From: Polyangium sp. 6x1
GTDB lineage: Bacteria; Myxococcota_A; Polyangia; Polyangiales; Polyangiaceae
DNA: 64,000 nt
Direction of reading: 5' to 3'
Assembly: GCF_029946515.1 (NCBI RefSeq)
Contig: NZ_JARZHH010000048.1
Location: 1-64,000 of the forward strand
In this document: positions 45,401 through 54,148 of the stretch, one piece after another
Numbering within the stretch: position 1 is the stretch's first letter
Layout of the letters: each line of letters opens with the position of its first letter
Notes under the pieces: model-generated
Databases searched by the model: none
Told to the model about the DNA's origin: nothing
The model's input: only the letters and a program-made list of their open reading frames with translations
Position numbers and translations under genes: made by a program

Positions 45401-47379
45401 GTGAGCTCGCGCCCGTCGACCGCGAGGGTCCCTTCGACCGAGCCCACGCCTGGCCCCTCGGCCGTGAGCCCCTCGATCGCGAGCGCTCCGCCCCGCAGCG
45501 CGATGCGCTTTGCTTTGCCCTCGATCCGCTCGCCTTCGCGTGAGAGCCGCAGCGCCACCTCGCGCGCGCTCTTCTCCTTCGTCTCGACCCGCGCCGACGC
45601 TTCGAGCTCGCCCACGTCGCCGCCTTCGAGCCGCGCTTCCACCTTCGGCGCCGCGACGGGTCCGCGCACGCGCGCCGTCACCTTGTCCGCGCTGCGACCG
45701 CCCGCCAAAAACCCTTCGCCTTCGAGCGCGGCCTCGACGTCGAGTGTCTCGAAGGGCCCGCGGATCCGACCTTCCACGCGGCCTCGCTCGAGCGACACGC
45801 CGCCTTTCGCGTGCAGCTCGTGCACGGAGCCGAAGACACGCGCGTCGACCTTCCCCGCCTTCACCGCGCCCTCGACGTGCACGCGCGCGCTGCCCGTGGC
45901 CGGACCCGCGAGCCGCGGCGCCGATTCGAGCGACGCGACGAACGTCTCGGCCTCGAACCGCACGCTGCCGCCCGGGCTCACGACGAACGCGCCCGACGTG
46001 GGCGCGCCTTGCTCGTGCAAGGTCACGCGGCCTTCGAGCTCGCCGTGATCGTAGACCAGGTGCACGTCGGCCGCCGGCACCGGCTGCTCCTGCACGACCG
46101 TCGGCTCGGTCCTCGCGTCGGCCACGAGCCGCAGCGCCGGCGTCGTATCGAGGACGAGACGCGCGCCGAGGTCCACGTTCGCCTCGGGCAAACCCTCCAC
46201 GAACATGCGCGGATCGACGTCGTCCGCGGTCACGTCGAGCGCGAGCCGCGCCCCGTGCGTCGCGTCGAGCTTGCCACGCAGCGTGATCGAGCCCGGCGAT
46301 CGCTCTTGCGGCGAGACATCGAGCCGGCCCTCGACCTCGAACGTCGGCGCGTCTCCTTCGAGCGTGACCCTCGCGGAGACCCGCTCGCGCAGGGGCAAAC
46401 CCGGCACGAGCAGCTTGAGGTCCGCGGGCTCGGCGCGCGGCAGCTCGACCGCCGCCGACACATGCGCGCCGTCGAGCCTCGCGCGCGCCAGCACCTCGAC
46501 AGGCCCCGCGCGCCCCGCGAAGCTGCTCCACATCTGCATCACGGCCGCCGGGCTCTTCGCGTCCGGCGCCGTGCTCGTCGCGGGCGCCTCGGGCGGCGTG
46601 TCGATGTGCAGGTGGTAATCGACCGTGCCCGCGAGCGGCACGTGCGCGAGCGCGCGCTCCCGGATGCCCGTGTGCTCCACGTCCACGGCGACTCCGCGCG
46701 GGCCCACGTGCACCGAGGCGAACAGGCGCGTCACGTCGGCGTCGAGCGCGCGCGGCGCCGCCACCTGCCCGCGCACGTGCGCGTGGCCGATTTCGATCCG
46801 CTCGAGCGCCACCGTCGTCGGTCGCTCGACCGCTTTCTCCACCTCACCCGACTTCTTGGGCTTCTTGGGCTTCTTCGGCTTCGGCCGAGGATGGAACGCC
46901 GTCTCGATCCCGAGGCGCTGATCGGCCCCGCGATCGAGCACGACCTCGGCCTCCTCGATCCGGATGATCGGGAAGGCGAGCGTGCGCTCGCCCGCGCCGA
47001 AGAGCGACGCGCGGGCAAACCCGAGGAGGTCGCAGCGCGCGTGGATGCCATTCGCCCGGATGATCTCCGCGCCGCTCGGATCGAGCGTGACGGCCGATCG
47101 GATCGATACCTCGTCGAGCGCGAGGTGATCGATCTCCGAGACCACGATCTTCCCTTCGAAGAGCGATCCGAGCGCCTGGTTCGTGATGTCGCGCGCGAGG
47201 CGACGGAACGGCCCGACGTCGAGGTGGAGCCCGACGGCGAGGACGGCGGACCCGGTGAACACCGCGCAAAGCCCGATCGTGGCCGCGCCTGTCGCGAGCG
47301 CACGCCGCACCCGTCCCGGTCGCCGCGGCGTCGCGGCTTTCGGTGGGGAATCGCGATCGGCCGGCGCGCTCGGGGCCAC
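42487..47379 (-). CDS. tamB: TamB-like translocation/assembly module protein
   Basis: 1630 residues. An N-terminal membrane anchor (ALATGAATIGLCAVFTGSAVLAVGL) precedes about 1200 residues of repetitive beta-strand segments typical of AsmA/TamB-type lipid-bridge proteins, and the C-terminal DUF490/TamB domain follows (about 1290-1630, VALTDETRLSGDVEISRGSFEIVGKKF; GDPPSQQAILSMILI-like stretch). It ends with an aromatic strand FWQYRY. Inner-membrane anchored and periplasmic, possibly moving phospholipids or assisting outer-membrane protein assembly. No tamA is adjacent. Length exceeds enterobacterial TamB (about 1260). Confidence 0.88.
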   Translation of the reverse strand: MAPSAPADRDSPPKAATPRRPGRVRRALATGAATIGLCAVFTGSAVLAVGLHLDVGPFRRLARDITNQALGSLFEGKIVVSEIDHLALDEVSIRSAVTLDPSGAEIIRANGIHARCDLLGFARASLFGAGERTLAFPIIRIEEAEVVLDRGADQRLGIETAFHPRPKPKKPKKPKKSGEVEKAVERPTTVALERIEIGHAHVRGQVAAPRALDADVTRLFASVHVGPRGVAVDVEHTGIRERALAHVPLAGTVDYHLHIDTPPEAPATSTAPDAKSPAAVMQMWSSFAGRAGPVEVLARARLDGAHVSAAVELPRAEPADLKLLVPGLPLRERVSARVTLEGDAPTFEVEGRLDVSPQERSPGSITLRGKLDATHGARLALDVTADDVDPRMFVEGLPEANVDLGARLVLDTTPALRLVADARTEPTVVQEQPVPAADVHLVYDHGELEGRVTLHEQGAPTSGAFVVSPGGSVRFEAETFVASLESAPRLAGPATGSARVHVEGAVKAGKVDARVFGSVHELHAKGGVSLERGRVEGRIRGPFETLDVEAALEGEGFLAGGRSADKVTARVRGPVAAPKVEARLEGGDVGELEASARVETKEKSAREVALRLSREGERIEGKAKRIALRGGALAIEGLTAEGPGVGSVEGTLAVDGRELTGKLKGEGVDLGRLGRLLDLDRNLRGLADVDIALARTRDGRKGHVRLQVEDGAFSAAGLPITGASGSLVATFDGGHAAMDGTFRLVDRDKTGAEDACNGSIAEVQISGAEGNLRGPLLDPATWAHLTGSARVDAPDWDLRCIARRLPVALVLSEVSGRLGTSFTIERPAEQRFVSVRDLDVRTRGLVVAGPVGFGEDKPAWESRSMDVAVSGSLNGATGATDAKLSLLDTATMVELSTHVDLDLPTLVDHPKKRRASLLTSRATAALTIPRRTVRSFQTLPSVLRESLPPIRGAIALSAEASGTLEQPSIRVNARGFGVAHDARTLGPSPWAFPVDVDATATYDANKATLRAAVRKDARELALVEANADVDLAALRAGRDIPPRGSARATLRDLPLELVPFFADRDVAGRVSGVVRFDHRGVEPEAAARIEVSGLELGSQSAFDRATVELSIGNPGGAGKPARGVAQLELVGRGGGRIDATGYAGVDWQGIVPRIDATRPADLLLKANRFRLASLTPLVSGTLSRLDGSLDGDLRVGLHRFGEDDGRIEANMEVRGGVFHVPQIGQEFKNTRVSIRTTDKGELRFDDLRAEGISGAVEGSAIVQMKGLAFQEAHGELTIDRDEELPVTFEGVPLGHAYGKIVLAAEKEGREVGLTIRVPDLHLALPASSTRGVQSLDPNPDVMVSHALGPPKEERPKDALAYLFTFELGTIKIEGMGADLELTGGSTPPRVALTDETRLSGDVEISRGSFEIVGKKFEIERGLVRLRPEEAGNPYVNVTARWDAPDGTRVFVDYVGDLKPITEQKLRFRSSPPMSQQAILSMILIGDTPESKDTQSQATAQSSPRATDVAAGVVGGEIASAQINAILSQIAPLRGLSTRVGTTEAGRLRTTVIYELGDTVTAQASYEGSPASSRLEGIQSPTGTTQGTENRTELNVDWRFKRNWALRGSFGFGGINQQPSSGLDLFWQYRY

Positions 47380-47490
47380 GGCCGTAGCATAACGAATCGC
47401 CGCCGGGTTTCACGGCCTCCGCGCCCCGCAGTTTCATGCTTTCGAGGATGGGCGGAAGTTACCGGAGAATCACGGTCCGCCTGCGACGGC

Positions 47491-48630
47491 TCATTGACAG
47501 AGGCTTGGCAGCGCCTCGGCCTCGGCGAGCAGCTCCGTGTAACTCTCGATCCTGCGGCCCCCGTGCACCGTATCGTCGAACTCGATGAACACGCGCCGCT
47601 CGGCGGGCTGCACCATCGCGTTGAAATAGGCCTCGGCGTCGGTGTCCGTATTGCCGAAGGCGTAGGTGGGGACCATCCCTTTTTGCGCGAGCATCGCGAG
47701 CTCGCCGCTCTTGTACGTCGACGCCTCGCTCCCGAGCGCGCCCGACTTGGTCAGCGTCGTGTGCACGATCCCGTGCGGAAATCCGTTTTGATCGAGGAAC
47801 GCCCGCGTCCGCGCGCCGAGCCATTCGGGCCGGGCGGTCATGTAAAACGGGTGATAGCCCTTCGAAACGAGCACGTCGAAGAGCTTCGCCGCGTCCTTTC
47901 GCACCTCCGGCAGTGCCCCTTGCGCGAGCGCGACGAACTCCTCCGTCTCGTAGGTCGTGAGCGTCCCGTCGATGTCGCTCACGAAGACCGGCGTCCCTTT
48001 CGGCACGACCTCGACGAAGAGGTCCGTCGTCGAGAGGTCACCCTTGACAACGAGATGAACCCTGTGTCTGCCGAGCCCGAGGGCCTTCTCCTTCGGGATC
48101 TCGAAGTAGACGCGCCCTCCCGTGTCCTCCACGCCCTCGACCGCCTGGTGCTCGCCGTCCTCGGTCGTCGTCGCGGTCCCGAGGTGCTCCCACGCGCCTG
48201 CGCAATCACGCAGCACGTACACGTCGACGTACTCGCCCTTGATGTCGTCGTCGAACGTCCCGTACGAGAACTTCGCGAGGATCCACTGCGGATCGCCGGG
48301 GTTCAGGAAGAGATCACGCCCGCGGTGGTTTGGATCTCCAAACGGCGGGAGGACCGAGTTCCAGTCGATGGCCTCTCCCGGCGGAGGCGGAGGCGCGTCG
48401 CAGGCCGGGATCGGCGCGCACCACGCCCCCGGCACGCTGCCCGATCCGCCGCCGCCCGTCGCGTCGCCGCCCGCGCCCGCGGAGCCGCCCGATCCACCCG
48501 CGCCTCCGGATGCGCCTGCGCCCGTCGTGGCGCCGCCCGTCACCACGTCGACGCCGCCGCCGGTCCCGCATGCGGCCATGCCCACGATCCCCGCCAAGAA
48601 GAAAGCGAACGTTCCACGCATGCTCTCCAT
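47491..48630 (-). CDS. Lipoprotein with lipin-like LNS2 phosphatase domain
   Basis: 379 residues (start 48630, or 48621 with GGAG close upstream). Lipobox GMAAC at residue 21 or so, a Gly/Ser/Ala-rich linker (about 25-65), a beta domain (about 85-215), then an LNS2-like domain with the HAD motif V-F-V-S-D-I-D-G-T-L-T (about 219-229), Tyr/Thr-rich YHPFYMTARPEWLG, and TYAFGNTDTDAEAY. DxDGT is the phosphatidate phosphatase signature of lipins, rare in bacteria but common in a surface form in myxobacteria. Activity on lipid is inference; it could be another phosphatase. Confidence 0.8.
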   Translation of the reverse strand: MESMRGTFAFFLAGIVGMAACGTGGGVDVVTGGATTGAGASGGAGGSGGSAGAGGDATGGGGSGSVPGAWCAPIPACDAPPPPPGEAIDWNSVLPPFGDPNHRGRDLFLNPGDPQWILAKFSYGTFDDDIKGEYVDVYVLRDCAGAWEHLGTATTTEDGEHQAVEGVEDTGGRVYFEIPKEKALGLGRHRVHLVVKGDLSTTDLFVEVVPKGTPVFVSDIDGTLTTYETEEFVALAQGALPEVRKDAAKLFDVLVSKGYHPFYMTARPEWLGARTRAFLDQNGFPHGIVHTTLTKSGALGSEASTYKSGELAMLAQKGMVPTYAFGNTDTDAEAYFNAMVQPAERRVFIEFDDTVHGGRRIESYTELLAEAEALPSLCQ

Positions 48631-48752
48631 TGTGGCCCCAATCGATCCGCGGAAAAAGCGCCTCGACGCGCTGCATCCTTCGACGCCGCGAACCTGGCGT
48701 TCGCGCCCCTTGCGCGGACGCGCGCACCTCTGCGAAGGTTCTAACCCCTCGT

Positions 48753-49412
48753 ATGCCCAAGCCTGATCCCCGCGTCCTCGCCCGCACCGCTGGCAACTAC
48801 CTGAAAGAGCACCCCGAGGAGATCGTCCGCGCCTTGCGCAGCGCCCTCGGCCTGCGCGCGTCCATCCCCATGGATGCCCTGCGTTACCTCGCGCGCGAGT
48901 TCGTTCCGGACAACAAGAAAGCCCCGAAGGACATCGTCATCGAGGCCGCGCCGCCCGGCGTTCGTGTCGCCGCGACCGTCGACGCCATGGGCACGCCGCT
49001 GCGCGCCTCGCTCGTCCTTCACATCGAGGAGATCGACATCTCCTTGACCGAGATGCGCATCGGGGTCCGCATCGAGGGCCTCACGCTCACCGTGCTCGGC
49101 GATTCGAGCTCGCCGCTCGCCGGCCTGCTCAAGTCCGGCGCGCTCGATCTCTCGAAGCCCGGCAACCTCGTCGCCTTCATGCCGAAGCGTCCGCCCATGC
49201 TGGTCGAGGCCAAGGACGATCGCCTCACGCTCGACCTCATGAAGGTGCCCAAGATCGCGGAAAACCCCAAGGTTCGTCGTTACCTTTCGATCGTCCTGCC
49301 CGTCGCCTCGGTCCGTGCGATCCGTACCAAGGACGATCACCTCGACGTGCACCTCAAGGCAAACATCGGAGGTCTCTCGCAAGCGATCGCTGCGGCGCGG
49401 CAAACGGTTTGA
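48753..49412 (+). CDS. DUF2993-like protein
   Basis: 219 residues starting MPKPDPRVLARTAGNYLKEHPEEIVRALRSALG. The central part shows strands typical of beta-barrel lipid-binding families (KDIVIEAAPPGVRVAATVDAMGTPLRASLVLHIEEIDIS) with LTLTVL repeated later. It resembles the LmeA/DUF2993 pattern, but this is tentative. No signal peptide. Followed 15 bases later by a kinase gene, so likely one operon. Confidence 0.6.
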   Translation: MPKPDPRVLARTAGNYLKEHPEEIVRALRSALGLRASIPMDALRYLAREFVPDNKKAPKDIVIEAAPPGVRVAATVDAMGTPLRASLVLHIEEIDISLTEMRIGVRIEGLTLTVLGDSSSPLAGLLKSGALDLSKPGNLVAFMPKRPPMLVEAKDDRLTLDLMKVPKIAENPKVRRYLSIVLPVASVRAIRTKDDHLDVHLKANIGGLSQAIAAARQTV

Positions 49413-49427
49413 TACACTGACCCGCGA

Positions 49428-51728
49428 ATGCCGCCGCCTCCTGGGCAAGACCCGTCCGCGCTCTCCTTCCTGATGCTCGCGGAGATCGCGGCCGGGGAGT
49501 CGGCGAAGGTCGATCTCTGCCGCGTGACCCAAGGCCCCGCCGAGGGTCGCCTCGTCGCCGTCAAGCGCCTGCACCCGCACCTCGCCAGCGATCCCGCGTT
49601 CGTCGCCCAGTTCCGCGACGAGATGTGGATGACCGCGGCGCTCCGGCACCCGAACGTGGTCGAGGTCGTGGGCTGGGGCAGCGACGATCAGGGCCTCTAT
49701 CTCGCCGTCGAGCTCGTGCAGGGCGTCTCGCTCGCGCGGCTCATGAAGACGATCTTCGACACCGGCGAGGCCTTCACCGAGCGGATGGTCGTCTTTCTCG
49801 CGCGCCAGATCTGCCGCGGCCTCGGCACCGCGCATGCCCTGCGCGCGCCGAGCGGCGAGCCCCTGTTCCTCGTCCACCGCGATCTCACGCCCGGCAACGT
49901 TCTCTGCTCGTTCCAGGGCGATGTGAAGATCACCGACTTCGGCCTCGCCAAGGCCAAGCAACGGCTCACGCGCACGCTCACGGGCATGGTGAAGGGCCAG
50001 CTCGAGTACATCTCGCCCGAGCAGGCCACGGGCAACAACATCGACGCGCGCGCCGACATCTTCTCGCTCGGCGTCATGCTCTTCGAGCTCTTCGCAGCGC
50101 GCAGGCCCTGGGTCGCGCCGAACGACATGGAGCTCGCGCGCATGCTCATGACCGCGCCCCCGGCCGACCTCTTCAAGCTCCGGCCGAGGATCGATCGCGA
50201 GCTCGTGAGCATCGTGAGCAAGTGCCTCGAAAAGGATCCGAAGGCGCGCTTCCAGTCGATCGCCGAGATCCTCGCGCGGCTCGACGAGTGGCTCAGCGCG
50301 CACGGGTACATGGAGGAAAACGAGGAGGCGCTCGGCCGCTTCGTCCGTCGGAACGCGATGCGCCAGATGGCCTGGTTCGAGCGCGTGATCGCCAGCCAGA
50401 CGCCCGAGGTCAAAAAGCCGAAGCCACGCCCGCCCACGTTCACCGGGAACTCGGTCGTGGCCCCGCTCCCGAAAGACCCGCCGAACCGGCGAGACTCGCC
50501 CCCGCCCACCGAACGTCCGGGCACCAAACGATCGGCCGGCCTAGCGCCGAACACCGACGCGAGCGACCTCACCGAGGACACGACTGCGGACGCGAAGGCC
50601 ACGCCGCCGCGGATCGGCACGCTGCGGAACGCGCCGCGCATCGCGTCCGGGCGCGGCACGGGCGAGGGCGAGGTCGACTGGGGCGAAGAGGTCCCGACCC
50701 TCGTCAAAGGCACGCCCGAGCAGCTCGCGATGCTGCGCCAGCAGTTCAAGGGGGGCAAACCCTTCGATCCGAAGCTCGTCGCCCCCGACGTCGCCGCCGC
50801 GCGCCCCGCGCCCCCGCCCGAGGCCCCCGAGGAGAAGCGCGCCCCGCAGCCGAGCTTCGCGACCGTCCTCGAGGGCAAACCCGCCGCCGGCCCGGGCCAT
50901 CGCGACGATCCGCCCGACAGCGAGGAGCTCGACGATCCCACCGCGCCCATCGGCGACATGCTGCGCAAGGTCCGCGCCGCGACGGCCGCGCGTGCCATGC
51001 CTCCGGCGCCGCCCGGTCAGATCGTCCCCGCCGATCCGTCCGTGCCCTTGCCGCCCATCACGACCCGGAGCGCGGGATCCGCCCCGCCGCCGCCTCCGGT
51101 GGGCGTGGATCCGGCCGCCGAGGAGCGCCTGCGCAGCGAGGCGGAGCGTCTCTCGATCGAGGCGATGCGCCTCGCCGAGGAGGCGAAGGCCGCGTATGCC
51201 CGCGCCGAGCGGAAGGCCGCGCTCGCCAAGGCCACGAGCGACGCGGCTGCGATCGCCGCGGAGGCGCGGAGGATCGGCAAGGCCCAGGGCGTCGCGGATG
51301 GCCTGCGCCGGCTCGAGGTCGCGCTCGCGATGGAGCGCACGGCCCGCGCGACCGAAGGCGCCGCCGCGCAGACCGTGAGCGCGCCGCCGCCGGGTTTCGG
51401 GGCCATGGCCCCGCCGCCGATCCCGCCGCCGGCGCCGCTCCCGGCCGTTTCGCCGATGCGATCGCCGTCGTCGCCTGCGCTCGCGGGTCCTTCCATTCCT
51501 GCGCCGCCGCCGATCCCGCCGGCGCCGCCCGTGCCGGGTCGTTCGGTGCCGCCGGGCGCGACGCGCTTGCCGGATCGCCATGCCTTGCCCGCGCCCGAGC
51601 TCGACCCCGACGCGTTCACCACGCGCTTGCGTCCGCGCGTGCTCGGTTTGCAGACCCCGGTGCTCATCGCGATCGGCGTCGGCGTGGTCATCGTCTTGCT
51701 CGTCGTGATCCTGATCGGCTTCACCTGA
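49428..51728 (+). CDS. Ser/Thr kinase with divergent glycine loop and C-terminal anchor
   Basis: 766 residues. Kinase domain about 12-285. The glycine loop reads AEIAAGESAKVDLC, lacking the normal GxGxxG; Lys is present in VAVKRLHPHL, the catalytic loop is LVHRDLTPGNVLC and the metal motif ITDFGLAK. Then a Pro/Ala-rich disordered region of about 300 residues with a coiled coil (about 560-625, EERLRSEAERLSIEAMRLAEEAKAAYARAERKAAL), and a C-terminal hydrophobic anchor (PVLIAIGVGVVIVLLVVILIG). So it is tail-anchored and cytoplasmic-facing. The loop divergence suggests weak or atypical ATP binding, not clear inactivity. Confidence 0.87.
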   Translation: MPPPPGQDPSALSFLMLAEIAAGESAKVDLCRVTQGPAEGRLVAVKRLHPHLASDPAFVAQFRDEMWMTAALRHPNVVEVVGWGSDDQGLYLAVELVQGVSLARLMKTIFDTGEAFTERMVVFLARQICRGLGTAHALRAPSGEPLFLVHRDLTPGNVLCSFQGDVKITDFGLAKAKQRLTRTLTGMVKGQLEYISPEQATGNNIDARADIFSLGVMLFELFAARRPWVAPNDMELARMLMTAPPADLFKLRPRIDRELVSIVSKCLEKDPKARFQSIAEILARLDEWLSAHGYMEENEEALGRFVRRNAMRQMAWFERVIASQTPEVKKPKPRPPTFTGNSVVAPLPKDPPNRRDSPPPTERPGTKRSAGLAPNTDASDLTEDTTADAKATPPRIGTLRNAPRIASGRGTGEGEVDWGEEVPTLVKGTPEQLAMLRQQFKGGKPFDPKLVAPDVAAARPAPPPEAPEEKRAPQPSFATVLEGKPAAGPGHRDDPPDSEELDDPTAPIGDMLRKVRAATAARAMPPAPPGQIVPADPSVPLPPITTRSAGSAPPPPPVGVDPAAEERLRSEAERLSIEAMRLAEEAKAAYARAERKAALAKATSDAAAIAAEARRIGKAQGVADGLRRLEVALAMERTARATEGAAAQTVSAPPPGFGAMAPPPIPPPAPLPAVSPMRSPSSPALAGPSIPAPPPIPPAPPVPGRSVPPGATRLPDRHALPAPELDPDAFTTRLRPRVLGLQTPVLIAIGVGVVIVLLVVILIGFT

Positions 51729-51792
51729 CGCGCCGTGGCGCGAGCCTTCCGCGCTTGATCTCGGAAGCGGCCTTTCGCTACCGTGATCCGCG

Positions 51793-53316
51793 ATGAGCAA
51801 AGACGAAGAATGGGTCATGATCGCCCTGGACCCGAAGATGTCGCGCCGTCAGGGGATGCCGCCGCAGCTCCCCATTCCCAAGAGCGAGTTCGAGGGTCTG
51901 GCCGACAAGGGCCTGTCCATCGAAAACGCCCGCAAGTGGATCAAGTCGTTCCTCAACGACTCGCCCGCGGGCAAGGATGGCAACTGGCGCAAGAAGAACA
52001 GCCAGCTCGTCTCGGCGCTGGAGGTCTTCCTCGACAAGGCGCCCTTGCTCGATCGCGCCCAGAAGGGCTTCGCCGAGAACGACTTCGAAAAGGCGCTCTC
52101 GGCGCTCAAGCGCATCGCCTCGATGGATCCCGACGATCACGCCGCGCGCCTGAACCTCGCCGCGGCGCAGACGGCCCTGCGTGATTACCCGGCCGCGCTG
52201 AAGACGTACCAGTCGATCCGCAAGACCTTCGAGGGCGACGCGGATTATCACGTGGGCCTCGGGCAGGTCCACGCGACCATGAGCAACAAGGACGCGGCGG
52301 TCGACGAGTTCGTCCTCGCGCTCGAGGCGCAGCCCGACTGCCAGCCCGCGCTCGACGCGCTCGCCAAGCTCGGCATCCTCGTGCCCGTCTACGAGAACCC
52401 GCGCGACGCGACCTCGCTCACCTACGTGCGCAGCGACAAGGTCGACGAGTACCTCGTCTCCGTGTGGGACGCCGAGGCGCGCGACGCCGCGTATTACCTC
52501 GAGCAGCTCGCGTACCACGAGCGCGAGGCGCGCCCGATCGTGGTGCTCGCGATCGCCGAGCGCATCATCAAGCTCGGCGACGCCGGTTCCGCCGAGCGCG
52601 GCGAGCTCGCGAAGATCGCGGCCCTGCGCGACCTCGGCCGGCGGGACGAGGCCCTCGCGGCGGCGAAGGCGTACGTCGAGAAGGCGCAATCGGCGGGCGC
52701 GTACGTCGAGCTCGGGCGTTCGCTCGCGGCCGCGGGCAACGTCGACGAGGCGCGCGCGGCGCTCGACAAGGCGCTCGTGGCGGATCCGGGCGACCTCCTC
52801 GCGCTCCAGTACCGCTTCTGGCCCGCGGACGCGGCCACGAACATCCAGGGCGTCGCGAATGCGATCCCGGCGCTCACGGCGTTCGCCGAGGCGCACCCGA
52901 ATGCGGTGGGCGCGTGGCGCTCGCTCGCGCGGGCGAAGATCGCGACGGGCGCGAAGGACGAGGGCATCGACCTCCTCAAGAAGGCCGTCGCGCTTCGCGT
53001 TGAGGACGACGACCTCCGCGCCGAGCTCTGGACGCAGCTCGGCAACGAGAAGCGATACCAGGAGATCGTCGAGGACGCGGGCAAGCTCGAGAACCTGGCC
53101 AAGCGCGACTGGAAGCTCCGCTGGAACGAGGCGGAGGCCTACCTCGGCCTCGAAAAGAAGATCGAGGCGCGCGGCGCGTTCTCGGCCATCAATTTCGACG
53201 ATTCGCTGCACGTCGACATCCGCAAGCGCGCCAAGCGCGCGGTGAAATCGATCGACGAGGGTCTGACCCTCGGCGGCGTGATGTCCAATCCGGAGACGCC
53301 CCCGGCGGCGACCTGA
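51793..53316 (+). CDS. TPR-repeat protein
   Basis: 507 residues, acidic and helical. TPR units are seen from about 85 (ALSALKRIASMDPDDHAARLNLAAAQTALRDYPAALKTY) to about 170, again at 280-340 (ARAALDKALVADPGDLLALQYRF) and 390-440. No signal peptide. Probably a scaffold. It follows the tail-anchored kinase by 64 bases and is closed by a strong terminator, so the two are likely a kinase-scaffold pair. Confidence 0.75.
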   Translation: MSKDEEWVMIALDPKMSRRQGMPPQLPIPKSEFEGLADKGLSIENARKWIKSFLNDSPAGKDGNWRKKNSQLVSALEVFLDKAPLLDRAQKGFAENDFEKALSALKRIASMDPDDHAARLNLAAAQTALRDYPAALKTYQSIRKTFEGDADYHVGLGQVHATMSNKDAAVDEFVLALEAQPDCQPALDALAKLGILVPVYENPRDATSLTYVRSDKVDEYLVSVWDAEARDAAYYLEQLAYHEREARPIVVLAIAERIIKLGDAGSAERGELAKIAALRDLGRRDEALAAAKAYVEKAQSAGAYVELGRSLAAAGNVDEARAALDKALVADPGDLLALQYRFWPADAATNIQGVANAIPALTAFAEAHPNAVGAWRSLARAKIATGAKDEGIDLLKKAVALRVEDDDLRAELWTQLGNEKRYQEIVEDAGKLENLAKRDWKLRWNEAEAYLGLEKKIEARGAFSAINFDDSLHVDIRKRAKRAVKSIDEGLTLGGVMSNPETPPAAT

Positions 53317-53332
53317 CACGACGCGAATACAG

Positions 53333-53377
53333 AAAAGGCGCGAGGCCCTGCAAAGGGCCCGCGCCTTTTGCTTTTTG
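53333..53377 (+). terminator. Terminator after TPR gene
   Basis: Stem AAAAGGCGCG with CGCGCCTTTT, inner GGCCCT/AGGGCCC pair, followed by GCTTTTTGG. Confidence 0.9.
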
Positions 53378-53395
53378 GTTCGCTGCCCATGCCCA

Positions 53396-53872
53396 TCACT
53401 TGAGCGGGATCTCCTCCTCGGTCATCACCGTCCCGTAGAGCCCGCCCACGATGGCGCCGAACGCGAGGTGCGCGGCCACGAAGGAGAGGATCCCGAGCCC
53501 GCCGTACCTCGACATGAAGAAGCCCGGCGCGGCCACGAGCTCCGGCACGAGCGGGTGCATCACGCCGACCAGGCCCACGAAGATGCCCGCGAGCACGAGG
53601 TGTACGAGCGAGACCTTGAGGCCCGCCGCGACGCCTGCGCTCCGCGTGATGGTCTCGAACACGGCGCCGTAGGCGATCCCGATGAGGCCCGAGATCAGGA
53701 TGGTCACGAGGAACCCGACGAACCAGGACAGGCTGCTCGGCGCATTGCCGGGCAGCGTGCCGAGGACCTGGGCCATGTCGGCCGAAGCGCCGGCCGCGCG
53801 GGCTGCCGCCAGGATCAGCGTCATTGCGGCGCCGCCGACGATCCCTGCGAAGAATGCTTTCCCGACCTTCAT
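53396..53872 (-). CDS. Small multi-pass membrane protein
   Basis: 158 residues from ATG 53872, with AAGGAGG 6-7 bases upstream. Four hydrophobic segments: FFAGIVGGAAMTLILAAARA, WFVGFLVTILISGLIGIAYG, VSLVHLVLAGIFVGLVGVM and LGILSFVAAHLAFGAIVGGL. Glycine zippers in the helices. No recognised family; a small inner-membrane protein of unknown role. The TPR gene at 51793 is convergent with it. Confidence 0.7.
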   Translation of the reverse strand: MKVGKAFFAGIVGGAAMTLILAAARAAGASADMAQVLGTLPGNAPSSLSWFVGFLVTILISGLIGIAYGAVFETITRSAGVAAGLKVSLVHLVLAGIFVGLVGVMHPLVPELVAAPGFFMSRYGGLGILSFVAAHLAFGAIVGGLYGTVMTEEEIPLK

Positions 53873-53997
53873 GACTACCCTCCTTTTCCCCTTTGGGGGC
53901 GCGGGTCGGGCGAGCCGACGGGCGGCCGAACGGGCGTCCCCGAGCATCCTCGGGCAAACGCGATGCCAGGCGGCCTCGACAGCGCGCGGGAAGGTCA

Positions 53998-54017
53998 TTC
54001 CCGATATCAATCGGGAA
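53998..54017. repeat. Perfect 8-bp hairpin TTCCCGAT-ATCA-ATCGGGAA
   Basis: A short symmetric hairpin in the gap between the two minus-strand genes 53872 and 54149. It could be an operator or a terminator for the lipoprotein gene; no T-run follows. Confidence 0.4.
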
Positions 54018-54148
54018 GAGCGGACGATGACGAAGGAAAGGGCAGGGGAGGCGGGAATCGCTGGGACTTCAGGACGATTGCCGTGCGCGCGGGACGCACG
54101 TGGGCAGGACGGGCGCATCGCTCCCTGGGCGGGGCGGGCGCGCCGGGC

